DNA of 15,892 nt from Symbiodinium natans (taxonomy: Eukaryota > Sar > Dinophyceae > Suessiales > Symbiodiniaceae). Where the stretch lies: NCBI GenBank assembly GCA_905221605.1, contig CAJNDS010001591.1, forward strand, positions 759,540 to 775,431, written 5' to 3'. The notes under the pieces were generated by a model. That model saw only the letters and a list, made by a program, of their open reading frames with translations, was not told the origin of the DNA and made no database searches. The position numbers were made by a program, and so were the translations under genes. Shown here piece by piece: positions 1 to 8,809 of this stretch. Every line of letters begins with the position of its first letter. Position 1 is the stretch's first letter.

Positions 1-755
1 TCCTTGACCTACGTCTTGGAGGGGCTAGGAGAAATGGGGCACGGGATGGGGAGGAGCAAGCGGGAGGAGAATGAAGAGGAGAAGAGACAGGAAGGGGAGA
101 GCGGGCGAGAGAGAGGGAGAGAGACTTTGAGAATGATACGATAAAAAAACGCAACAAGCGAAAATGAATGGTGGACAGAAAGGGAGTGGAGAAAGGGACG
201 GTCTGAGTCTTTGGGGTCACTCTGAAAACAGCTTGGAGAGGACAGCTGCTTCTCTCTCCTTTTTTCTGTTTCTCTCTCTCTTGCTCCGCGTCTGTCGTTC
301 TCCTTCCCTCGTTCTGTCAGTGATTTACACTCCTTTTCAATATCCGCCAGGGCCTGCAGTTTTCGCAGGGGGCTGCACCGAGGGGTTCCCTAAAAGGGCC
401 TCCCAGGGGTTTGAGAGAAGATGGGACTGTGAGGAAGGCCCTGTCCTCCCATTTCCAAGAAGAGAACATTCATTTGCGTCGCTTTTATTATATTATTATT
501 CTCTTCACAGTGTTCTTTCATCCTCGGCTTCGTTCATTTAATATTTAATTTCACGCGATCGCTTATTTCATGCGCTCACTTGAAATTTAATATTAAATTC
601 TCTTCATATTATATTATTCCTCTCTTGTCAGTACCTTCACTCTTCCTTCTCACCCTTGACGTTCTGCTTCCATTTCCCTCTTGAAGGAGAACTCCTGCTC
701 CTCTCTTGTCAGTACCTTTGTTCTTTCATTCACTGTTGAATGGCGCGTAAAAAAA
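1..755. other. Low-complexity purine/pyrimidine-skewed leader, no gene seen
   Basis: The first 130 bases are almost pure GA on this strand. Bases 245-320 and 600-720 are CT-rich, and the strand then flips back to GA from about 755. A 19-bp direct repeat containing CTCTCTTGTCAGTACCTT occurs at 619-637 and 700-718. A 125-aa open frame at 164-541 has no domain and is rich in Ser/Leu/Phe from the CT tracts, so I do not call it a gene. Confidence 0.6.
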
Positions 756-920
756 ACGGGAGGAGCGGGGAGGAAAGAGGAAAGAGCAAGAAGGAAGCGG
801 GGAAGAGAAAGGAAGGAAGGAAGGAAGGCAGGAAGGAAGGAAGGAAGGAAGGAGGGAGAGAGGGTCAGAAAGAGAGAGAGAGGAAAAAAAAAAAAAAGAC
901 AGGAAAGAGAGAGAGGGAGG

Positions 921-982
<62 letters not shown>

Positions 983-1002
983 GAAAGAGAGGGAGAGAGA
1001 AA
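756..1002. repeat. GGAA / GA microsatellite
   Basis: GGAA runs occupy about 811-852. (GA)n and AAAGAG runs follow at 870-1000, broken by a poly-A of about 14 at 884-897. Open frames on both strands here are just Lys/Arg/Glu or Ser/Leu/Phe homopolymer translations. Confidence 0.9.
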
Positions 1003-1009
1003 CGATGAA

Positions 1010-1320
1010 TAAAAGAAACACGCCGACCTATTTAACGTGTTTTGATTCTTTTAGAGGCTCCATAATGTAAACATTTTGAATATTTCAATTCAGCTGTTTA
1101 TTTGTTATTTGGAAGGCTCAAGATATCAACATTTCGTAGAACACTTTAACTGAACGATGTAAACGGTTTCAGTTATGACATTACTTCAAACTGTTCAGTT
1201 TAGCGTGGAGACCTAAGACATCAAACAATGATATTTTTTACATCATGATATTCCTGCAGCCTGTTAAATATTTCAAACGATTGAAAAGTAAGAATTCAAC
1301 AAAGTTAACGAACGCTTTTG
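1010..1320. other. AT-rich non-repetitive stretch, nothing recognised
   Basis: Single-copy-looking AT-rich DNA without long open frames, clear tandem repeats or RNA-like folds that I can see. It separates the microsatellite from the degenerate repeat that begins near 1320. Confidence 0.5.
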
Positions 1321-1530
1321 TTTTGCAAACCTTCATGTGCCATCATTTTTAACGAAGGTCCGATTTGAAGCCTGATATGTCCTCAACATGTCAAAAGCGA
1401 AAAGCGTTTTTCCCTCAACCTGGTGCGCCTGTAACGTCAAACGTCAGTTTTTCTGTAAACCCTAGTGTGTCCTCAACCTCAACAACGAAAGGGTTCTTGT
1501 ACACCTTGGTGTGCCCTCATCCTCAAAAAC
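1320..1530. repeat. Degenerate older repeat, left remnant
   Basis: Diverged copies share the pattern TTTTCTGTAAACCCT, then GTGTGCCCTCAACCTC, then AAAAACGAAAG. The same pattern is found again at about 2840-2955, beyond the 40-bp array. The array may therefore have expanded inside, or been inserted into, this older repeat tract. Confidence 0.55.
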
Positions 1531-2760
1531 AGCCTTAAGACCAACAAGTTTTTGACCCCTCGAGGGGCCCAGCCTTAAGAAAAAAAAACTGTTTGACCCC
1601 TCGAGGGGCCCAGCCTTAAAACCCAGAACGTTTTGACCCATCGAAGGGCCCAGCCTTAAGACCAACAACTGTTTGACCCATCGAGGGCCCAGCCTAAGAC
1701 CAAAAACTTTCCGTAAGACCAAATACTCTTTGACGCCTTGGGGGGGCCCAGCCTTAAGACCCCGAACGTTTTGACCCTTGGAGGGGCCCAGCCGTAAGAC
1801 CAAGAACTTTTTGACCCCTCGAGGGGCCCAGCCTTAAGACCAAGAACGCTTTGACCCCTCGAAGGGCCCACCCTTAAGACCAAAAACTTTTTGACCCCTC
1901 GAGGGGCCCAGCCTGAAGACCAAAAACTTTTTGACCCCTCGAGGGGCCCAGTCCTAAGACCCCAGGGGCCCAGCCTTAAGACCAACAACTTTTTGCCTTA
2001 AGACCAAATACTCTTGACCTCTCGAGGCTCTAGGGGCCGAGCCTTAAGACGAAGAAGTTGTTTGACCCCTCGAGGGGCCCAGCCTTAAGACCAAAAACTG
2101 TTTGACCCCTCGAGAAGCCCAGCCTTAAAACCCAGAACGCTTTCACCCCTCGAAGGGCCCAGCCTTAAGACCAACAACTGTTTGACCCCTCGATGGGGCC
2201 CAGCCTTAAGACCAAGAACTTTTGGACCCCTCGAGGGGCCCAGCCTTAAGACCAAGAACTTTCGACCTCTCGAGGGGCCCAGCCTTAAAACCCAGAACGC
2301 TTTGACCCCTCGAAGGGCCCAGCCTCAAGACCAACAACTTTTTGACCCCTCGAGGGGCCCAGCCTTAAAAACCAGAACGCTTTGACCCCTCGAGGGGCCC
2401 TGCCTTAAGACCCCAGGGGCCCAGCCTTAAGACCAAAAACTTGTTGCCTTAAGACCAAATACTCTTTGACCCCTCGAGGGGCCCAGCCTTAAGACGAAGA
2501 AGATGTTTGACCCCTCGAGGGTCCCAGCCTTAAGACCAAGAACGCTTTGACCCCTCGAGGGGCCCAGCCTTAAAACCCAGAACGCTTTGACCCCTCGAAG
2601 GGCCCAGCCTTAAGACCAACAGCTGTTTGACCCCTCCAGAACCCAGCCTTAAGACCAAACATTTTTGACCCCTCGAGGGGCCCAGCCTTAAGACCAAGTA
2701 CTTTTTGACCTCTCGAGGGGCCCAGCCTTCAGACCCAGAACGTTTTGACCCCTCGAAGAC
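1531..2760. repeat. Tandem array of a 40-bp palindrome-rich unit
   Basis: TTGACCCCTC recurs at exact 40-bp steps, for example at 1811, 1851 and 1891. Each unit combines three small palindromes: CCCCTCGAGGGG, GGGCCC and CTTAAG, linked by a variable AAGACCAAGAACTTT-like spacer. About 30 units are present, some shortened. A larger period of about 451 bp is visible: the truncated AGACCCCAGGGGCCCAGCC block starts at 1957 and again at 2408 with matching flanks. Open frames on both strands arise because 40 is not a multiple of 3, so the same words are read in rotating frames. They are not genes. Confidence 0.92.
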
Positions 2761-2839
2761 TGGCAAGAGCAATAACTCAAACATTCCTATCGCAGACGTA
2801 CGCTTGCACAATTTGCTTAAAACACCAAATTAATCACAA

Positions 2840-2955
2840 CGGAAAGGTTTTCTGTAAACCCTGGCGTGCCCGTTACTTTAAAGCGAAGTTTTTTGCAAAC
2901 CCTAGCAAAGGTCATTGGTAAACCATAGGGTGCCCTCAACTTCAAAAACGAAAGA
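2840..2955. repeat. Degenerate older repeat, right remnant
   Basis: Contains TTTTCTGTAAACCCTGGCGTGCCC, then GCAAACCCTAGC, then GGTGCCCTCAACTTC followed by AAAAACGAAAG. These match the remnant at 1320-1530 on the other side of the 40-bp array. Confidence 0.5.
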
Positions 2956-3044
2956 TCCATTCAAGTACTAAAAGCCGTAAAATCCTTAAACTTTAGAAAA
3001 TACTCAGCAGAGAAGAAGGCAAGGATTTTTCAATGATAAAAGGG

Positions 3045-3800
3045 GTCCCGGGGTCTCAGGGTTTAGGGGGTAGCCACTTAGGCGCTTAGGAGCTTAGGAG
3101 CTTAGGGTTTAGGGTTTAGGGGTTAGTGTTTAGGCGCTCAGGAGCTTAAGAGGTTTAGGGTTTAGGGTTTAAGGGATTAGGGGGTAGGCGCCTAGGCGCT
3201 TAGGAGCTAGGTTTTAGGGTTTAAGGTTTAAGGGTTTTGGGGGTAGGCGCTTAGGCGCTCAGGAGCTTAGGAGTTTATGGTTTAGGGTTGAGGGTTGAAG
3301 GGTTTAGGGGGGGCAGGCGCTAAGACGCTTAGGAGCTTAGGAGCTTAGGGTTTAGGGTTTAAGGGTTTAGGTTTTGAGGATTTAGGGGGTACGTGCTTCG
3401 GAGCTTACGCGCTTAGGAGCTTAAGGTTTTAGGGGGCAGGCGCCTAGGCGCTTAGGAGCTTAGGAGCTTAGGGTTTAGGGTGTAAGGTTTAAGGGTCTAT
3501 GGGGTAGGCGCTTAGGCGCTGAGGAGCTTAAGAGCTTAGGAGTTTATGGTTTTGGTTTAGGGTAGTTTGAGGATTTAGGGGGTAGGCGCTTTGGAGCTTA
3601 GGCGCTTAGGAGCTTAGGAGCTTAGGGTTTAGGGTTTAAGGGTTTCGGGTTACAGGATTTAGGGGGTAGACGCTTAGGAGTTTAGGCGCTTAGGAGCTGA
3701 GGACCTTAGGAATTAGGGTTTGAGGGTTTCAGTTTGAGGGGTAGGCGCTTAGGCGCCCAGGCGCTTAGAAGCTTAGGAGCTTAGGGTTTAGGTTTTCCTT
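3045..3800. repeat. Degenerate telomere-like array with GGCGCTTAGGAGCTTAGG blocks
   Basis: Alternates TTTAGGGTTTAGGG stretches with GGGGGTAGGCGCTTAGGCGCTTAGGAGCTTAGG blocks, here quoted only as a consensus. The block start GGGGGTAG or GGGGGCAG recurs at about 3066, 3180, 3238, 3306, 3386, 3432, 3500, 3578, 3660 and 3738. The spacing is irregular, about 45-115 bp. All blocks point the same way, with the G-rich strand on +. Some blocks contain the palindrome GCGCCTAGGCGC. Confidence 0.85.
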
Positions 3801-4083
3801 AAATTCCTAAATTAGATGATTAAACTTCTTTGGGCGGCTCTTTTTTAAATCTTTTGGATTCCTTAAATTCCTTAAAATCCTTAAAAACCCTTAAAGTTTT
3901 CCAAACACTTTAAGGATTTTAAGGATTTTAAAGGTTTTAAGGATTTTAAAAGATTTTAAAAGGTGGCCCGGTGCCCCTAGGCCTCCAGGACCCCTTTAAA
4001 ATCTTTAAAATCCATAAAATTTTTGGAAAGGGATTTTCCAAAAACTTTAAGGATGTTAAGTATTTTGAAGTTAAATAATTTCG
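3801..4083. repeat. Diverged left edge of the 234-bp satellite
   Basis: Contains AAATCCTTAAA, TTTTAAGGATTTTAAAGG, a GGTGGCCCGGTGCCCC core near 3962 and GGGATTTTCCAAAAACTTTAAGG. These are the parts of the satellite unit, with more substitutions than the internal copies. Confidence 0.7.
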
Positions 4084-4290
4084 GGCCTCCAGAAGGTCGC
4101 GGCTCGATTTGGCCAAATTTTGCCGGGCAGGCTCCGGGCAAAATTTGGCCAAATCGGGTTGCTCTTCGTATGCGATGAGAAATGCGCGGCCCGATTTGGC
4201 CAAATTTTGCCGGACAGGCTCCGGGCCAAATTTTGCCCGGAGCCTGCCCGGCAAAATTTGGCCAAATCGAGCCGCGCCTTTCTGGAGGCC
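4084..4290. repeat. GC-rich nested inverted-repeat island
   Basis: An inverted repeat of about 63 bp (4084-4146 against 4228-4290, only a few mismatches, both outer ends GGCCTCCAGAA) encloses a second inverted pair, GGCCAAATCGGG at 4147-4158 and CCCGATTTGGCC at 4190-4201. Each long arm is itself a hairpin: CGATTTGGCCAAATTTTGCC faces its reverse complement across GGGCAGGCTCC. The 12-bp palindrome ATTTGGCCAAAT recurs. The block sits where a satellite unit would carry its GC-rich core. Short open frames on both strands simply read the palindromes. Confidence 0.85.
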
Positions 4291-6712
4291 CATTTAAAAT
4301 CCTTAAAATCCTTAAAATCCTTAAATTTTTGGAAATGGATTTTCCAAAAACTTTAAGGATTTTAAGGATTTTAAAGGTTTTAAAAAGGCCTTAAAACCCT
4401 TAAAATCCTTAAAGTTTTAGGAAATGGATTTTCCAAAAACTTTAAGGGTTTTAAAGATTTTAAAGGTTTTAAAGATTTTAAAAGGTGGCCCGGGGCTCCT
4501 GGGCCTCCGGGACCCCTTTAAAATCTTTAAAATCCTTAAAATCCTTAAAATCCTTAAAATTTTTGGAAATGGATTTTCCAAAAACTTTAAGGATTTTAAG
4601 GATTTTAAAGGTTTTAAAAAGGCCTTAAAACCCTTAAAATCCTTAAAGTTTTAGGAAATGGATTTTCCAAAAACTTTAAGGATTTTAAAGATTTTAAAGG
4701 TTTTAAAGATTTTAAAAGGTGGCCCGGGGCTCCTGGGCCTCCGGGACCCCTTTAAAATCTTTAAAATCTTTAAAATGCTTAAAATCCTTAAAATCCTTAA
4801 AATTTTTGGAAGTGGATTTTCCAAAAACTTTAAGGATTTTAAGGATTTTAAAGGTTTTAAAAAGGCCTTAAAACCCTTAAAATCCTTAAAGTTTTAGGAA
4901 ATGGATTTTCCAAAAACTTTAAGGGTTTTAAAGATTTGAAAGGTTTTAAAGATTTTAAAAGGTGGCCCGGGGCTCCTGGGCCTCCGGGACCCCTTTAAAA
5001 TCTTTAAAATCCTTAAAATCCTTAAAATCCTTAAAATTGGAAATGGATTTTCCAAAAACTTTAAGGATTTTAAGGATTTTAAAGGTTTTAAAAAGGCCTT
5101 AAAACCCTTAAAATCCTTAACGTTTTAGGAAATGGATTTTCCAAAAACTTTAAGGATTTTAAGGATTTTAAAGGTTCTAAAGATTTTAAAAGGTGGCCCG
5201 GGGCTCCTGGGCCTCCGGGACCCCTTTAAAATCTTTAAAGTCCTTAAAATCCTTAAAATCTTTAAAACTTTTGGAAATGGATTTTCCAAAAACTTTAAGG
5301 GTTTTAAGGATTTTAAAGGTTTTAAAAAGGCCTTAAAACCCTTAAAATCCTTAAAGTTTTAGGAAATGGATTTTCCAAAAACTTTAAGGATTTTAAAGAT
5401 TTTAAAGGTTTTAAAGATTTTAAAAGGTGGCCCGGGGCTCCTGGGCCTCCGGGACCCCTTTAAAATCTTTAAAATCCTTAAAATCCTTAAAATCCTTAAA
5501 ATTTTTGGAAGTGGATTTTCCAAAAACTTTAAGGATTTTAAGGATTTTAAAGGTTTTAAAAAGGCCTTAAAACCCTTAAAATCCTTAAAGTTTTAGGAAA
5601 TGGATTTTCCAAAAACTTTAAGGGTTTTAAAGATTTTAAAGGTTTTAAAGATTTTAAAAGGTGGCCCGGGGCTCCTGGGCCTCCGGGACCCCTTTAAAAT
5701 CTTTAAAATCCTTAAAATCCTTAAAATTTAAAATTGGAAATGGATTTTCCAAAAACTTTAAGGATTTTAAGGATTTTAAAGGTTTTAAAAAGGCCTTAAA
5801 ACCCTTAAAATCCTTAAAGTTTTAGGAAATGGATTTTCCAAAAACTTTAAGGATTTTAAAGATTTTAAAGGTTTTAAAGATTTTAAAAGGTGGCCCGGGG
5901 CTCCTGGGCCTCCGGGACCCCTTTAAAATCTTTAAAATCCTTAAAATCCTTAAAACCCTTAAAATCCTTAAAATTTTTGGAAGTGGATTTTCCAAAAACT
6001 TTAAGGATTTTAAGGATTTTAAATGTTTTAAAAAGGCCTTAAAACCCTTAAAACCCTTAAAGTTTTAGGAAATGGATTTTCCAAAAACTTTAAGGATTTT
6101 AAAGATTTTAAAGGTTTTAAAGATTTTAAAAGGTGGCCCGGGGCTCCTGGGCCTCCGGGACCCCTTTAAAATCTTTAAAATCCTTAAAATCCTTAAAATC
6201 CTTAAAATTTTTGGAAATGGATTTTCCAAAAACTTTAAGGATTTTAAGGATTTTAAAGGTTTTAAAAAGGCCTTAAAACCCTTAAAATCCTTAAAGTTTT
6301 AGGAAATGGATTTTCCAAAAACTTTAAGGATTTTAAAGATTTTAAAGGTTTTAAAGATTTTAAAAGGTGGCCCGGGGCCCCTGGGCCTCCGGGACCCCTT
6401 TAAAATCTTTAAAATCCTTAAAATCCTTAAAATCCTTAAAATTTTTGGAAATGGATGTTCCAAAAACTTTAAGGATTTTAAGGATTTTAAAGGTTTGAAA
6501 AAGGCCTTAAAACCCTTAAAATCCTTAAAATTTTTGGAAATGGATTTTCCAAAAACTTTAAGGATTCTAAGGATTTTAAAGATTTTAAAAAGGCCTTAAA
6601 ACCCTTAAAATCCTTAAAGTTTTAGGAAATGGATTTTCCAAAAACTTTAAGGGTTTTAAGGATTTTAAAGCCTTTTTAAAATTTTTAAAATCCTTAAAAT
6701 CCTTAAAATCCT
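4291..6712. repeat. 234-bp higher-order foldback satellite
   Basis: About nine full units, with ATGGATTTTCC landmarks at 4424, 4658, 4901, 5132, 5366, 5600, 5829, 6072 and 6306. Steps are 229-243 bp, mostly 234. Each unit has two foldbacks. The first has perfect 21-bp arms beginning AAAACTTTAAGGATTTTAAG, centred on AGGCCT. The second has AAAGATTTTAAA facing TTTAAAATCTTT around the GC core GGCCCGGGGCTCCTGGGCC. TTTTGGAAA/TTTTCCAAAA dyads surround each ATGGA. Because 234 is 78 codons, each unit shows the same open frame of about 76 codons ending at TAG. Its ILKILKILK and FKDFKDFK content is a translation of TTAAAATCC and I do not call it coding. Confidence 0.93.
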
Positions 6713-6770
6713 GAAAAGTTAGTCAGGCAGAGAGCAAAGCCAAATAGAGCAGAAAGGTCCTACGTACATA

Positions 6771-6906
6771 CATGTATATGTATATATGTATATATGTATA
6801 TATGTATATATGTATATATGTATATATGTATATATGTATATATGTATATATGTATATATGTATATATGTATATATGTATATATGTATATATGTATATATG
6901 TATATA
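6771..6906. repeat. 8-bp microsatellite (GTATATAT)n
   Basis: About 16 nearly perfect copies of GTATATAT. Minus-strand frames rich in Tyr/Ile/Thr/His come only from this repeat. Confidence 0.95.
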
Positions 6907-7200
6907 CCCATAGGCTCCAAACTTGAAAAAAATCAAGCTGGCACTTGATTTTTTTCAATTTTCAAGCTGCGCTTGAAAATGGAGAAAAACAGCTAAAAAT
7001 CAAGCTTGAAATGTCTATAAAATGGACTTTCCGCTTGAAAAAATCTTGAAAAATCTTGAAATTTTGGAAATTTCACGAATTTTGCACTTGAAAAAAAATC
7101 TTGAATTTCAAAAATCTGCGCTTGATTTTTTAAAAACAGCACTTTTCCAATCTTGAAAAAATCTTGAATTTTCACTCAGAGGAAAACATGTATTGTTGAA
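6907..7200. repeat. CTTGA-rich foldback region
   Basis: CTTGAAAAAAATC-type words occur repeatedly in both orientations. A clear hairpin is CTTGAAAAAAATCAAG (6922-6937) facing CTTGATTTTTTTCAA (6944-6958) with a 6-nt loop. Further copies of CTTGAAAAAATCTTGAA lie at about 7034-7070 and 7150-7167. AT-rich, with no coding features. Confidence 0.7.
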
Positions 7201-7372
7201 ATATTTAAGAATATGTTTCACGAAATAGGTGTCTGTTCACATAAATATAAGGTGTATATATACATATATATCTATACATGCAATTAATTTTCATGCATAT
7301 TGCATATATATATATATATATGCATGTAGGATATATATGTATATATACATGTATGTGATAGATATATATGTA
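7201..7372. repeat. AT microsatellite tract upstream of the 323-aa gene
   Basis: Mixed TATATA, ATGTATAT and TGCATATATATA runs. An in-frame TAG at 7327-7329 closes the frame that becomes the gene at 7408, and no ATG lies in that frame between the stop and 7408. Confidence 0.7.
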
Positions 7373-7390
7373 TATTAGGCTCGCCTAATA
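7373..7390. repeat. 18-bp inverted repeat just upstream of the 323-aa gene
   Basis: TATTAGGC and GCCTAATA are perfect 8-bp arms around TC. It lies 17 bp before the ATG at 7408. It also holds an AG followed by G (7377-7379), which could serve as a dinoflagellate-type splice acceptor. Confidence 0.7.
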
Positions 7391-7407
7391 AATACTCCGA
7401 GCTGAAG

Positions 7408-8379
7408 ATGGTCTACCAGAAGATCCTGGCCTGCTTTCCTTCACTGAAGGAAAACTTTCCTGGGGTGGACAAGTACCAGATTCCCGCCAAGCTGGCTGAG
7501 CAGACCATGACTATGGCCTGCCATGCGAGGCGGTTGAAAGACCCGATCAGATTTGCAGAGTGCACAAAGAGCTTGGCAATGTGGCAAGTGGAGAAGCTTG
7601 AGAACCTCAAGGTTGAACTTGGCCGACTTCACGATGACTACGAAGAGGAGCAGAATGAGCTGGTGACGGGCCAGCAAGAAGCCCAGACCGTGAGGAAGAA
7701 ACCCAGCTTCAGATCTTCGACGCCCAGATCTTCGCCGAGACCTTCGCTGAGCTCCTCCAGCTTGCAGAGGGGATCTTCGAGAAAATCTTTGCGATCGCAG
7801 AGCTGTGATGTTGACCATGATCTGCAGAGCTTGCTTGACGTGGAGATTCCTCTCACCCAGGACAGCAACTCTGAGTCCGAGAGTTCCCACGGCATACTGA
7901 AGAAAGCTGAGGAGACTTCCCCGGTGCCAGCACGAAAGAGGAACATCAGGGAGCAGATCGAAGAGAGCAAGGGCAAGGGCTTGAAGAAGAAAGGAAAACT
8001 TGGGAAGAAGCAGGGCAGCAACTTTGTGAAGAAGAAAAAGAAGGAGTCCCTGCAGAAGGCCGCCAAGGACGAGAAGAAGAAGGGGTCCCCACAGAAGCCC
8101 GCCAAGGACGAGAAGAACAAGAAGAGGAACAGGGCTCCCCGCAAAGTTCACTTGACCTCTGCCGAGTTGGGCCAGCTGACACTCATGCCATACAAGGCTA
8201 CCAAAGCCGTGGCTGTGAGGATTAGGAACGGCCAGCAACTGTTCCAAGTGAGCTGCTACCACGACCTGAAGAAGAACGGCAAGCAGGCACAGAAGTTCCT
8301 TGATGAGCTGAAGGCTGGAAAGCCCTTGGTGAAAGTCTTGGAGATCCGCGACCAGATGCACCCGAAGACAGGGAAGTGA
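7408..8379 (+). CDS. Lysine-rich hypothetical protein, 323 aa
   Basis: A single open frame in GC-rich DNA between AT-rich flanks, with strong AAG/GAG/CTG/GTG codon preference, so I take it as a real nuclear gene. I do not recognise the family. Residues 1-90 look like a compact, mainly helical domain (from MVYQKILACFPSL to a charged coiled segment around 61-85). Residues 97-132 are Ser/Arg-rich. Residues 150-185 are acidic to mixed. Residues 188-240 are strongly basic, with likely nuclear localisation signals (KKKGKLGKK, KKKKKE) and two tandem copies of a QKxAKDEKxKK motif. Residues 246-323 form a second conserved-looking unit, with a possible beta hairpin (AVAVRIRNGQQLFQVSC) and a helix (KQAQKFLDELKAG). 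A nuclear nucleic-acid-binding role is inference only. The start is the first ATG after the in-frame stop at 7327. An upstream exon joined at 7379, adding NKYSELK-type residues, is also possible. A longer antisense frame is a shadow. Confidence 0.82.
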   Translation: MVYQKILACFPSLKENFPGVDKYQIPAKLAEQTMTMACHARRLKDPIRFAECTKSLAMWQVEKLENLKVELGRLHDDYEEEQNELVTGQQEAQTVRKKPSFRSSTPRSSPRPSLSSSSLQRGSSRKSLRSQSCDVDHDLQSLLDVEIPLTQDSNSESESSHGILKKAEETSPVPARKRNIREQIEESKGKGLKKKGKLGKKQGSNFVKKKKKESLQKAAKDEKKKGSPQKPAKDEKNKKRNRAPRKVHLTSAELGQLTLMPYKATKAVAVRIRNGQQLFQVSCYHDLKKNGKQAQKFLDELKAGKPLVKVLEIRDQMHPKTGK

Positions 8380-8548
8380 GAGACTATAGATATCCGTATA
8401 TCCTGTGGGTGTATACCAGAAGTTTTTGTCTGCAGAAATGGGGATCGAATCTGGACTGTCAGACAACTGTGAATGACATCTCGTGTGGATCGAGTGTTGT
8501 ATATATACATAATATACATATATGGTATTAGAATATTCTATATATATT
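8380..8548. other. 3' flank of the 323-aa gene
   Basis: AT-rich flank with no further gene. CTGGACTGTCAGACA at about 8453 loosely resembles the CTGGACAG hairpin family of the 11859-14677 element but lacks its symmetry. Confidence 0.45.
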
Positions 8549-8595
8549 AACCCTAAACCCTAAACCCTAAACCCTAAACCTGAAACGCTAAATCC
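8549..8595 (-). repeat. Interstitial telomere-type repeat (CCCTAAA)n
   Basis: Four clean CCCTAAA copies followed by degenerate ones. The orientation is opposite to the TTTAGGG arrays near the right end of the window. CCCTAAA/TTTAGGG is the telomere repeat of many plants and of dinoflagellates and coccidians. Confidence 0.9.
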
Positions 8596-8809
8596 TCTAT
8601 ACCGGATATAGCTTTTCACCAAATATATATCTTCTAAGTGTATATGTATAGATTAATCTTATATATATATATATGTAGATATGAATGAATACATATTAAT
8701 AATATATATATATGCTCACCCCCCCCAATGGACCCACCGCGGATGGCAGCCGAGTCCTAGCCAGATCAAGGCAAAAAACAACAAAACAAGAAACTAACAA
8801 AAACCAACA

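Noticed and set aside
1462-2811. Frames with VLRLGPSRGQ repeats on the minus strand and PRRAQPQDQ repeats on the plus strand
   Set aside because: A 40-bp unit is not a multiple of three, so the same DNA words are read in rotating frames. No conserved protein repeat exists.
4424-6599. Repeated 76-97-aa frames beginning MDFPKTLRILK, resembling cationic amphipathic peptides
   Set aside because: They are translations of TTAAAATCC satellite. The same frame appears in each unit and contains no non-repeat sequence.
7441-8466. A 341-aa minus-strand open frame longer than the sense gene
   Set aside because: It is Leu-rich because it is antisense to Lys (AAG) codons. Codon use and composition support the plus-strand frame at 7408-8379.
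8450-8470. CTGGACTGTCAGACA near the end of the 323-aa gene as a 23rd hairpin copy
   Set aside because: The arms do not pair around a GA centre. It may be a coincidence or a decayed copy, and the evidence is too weak.
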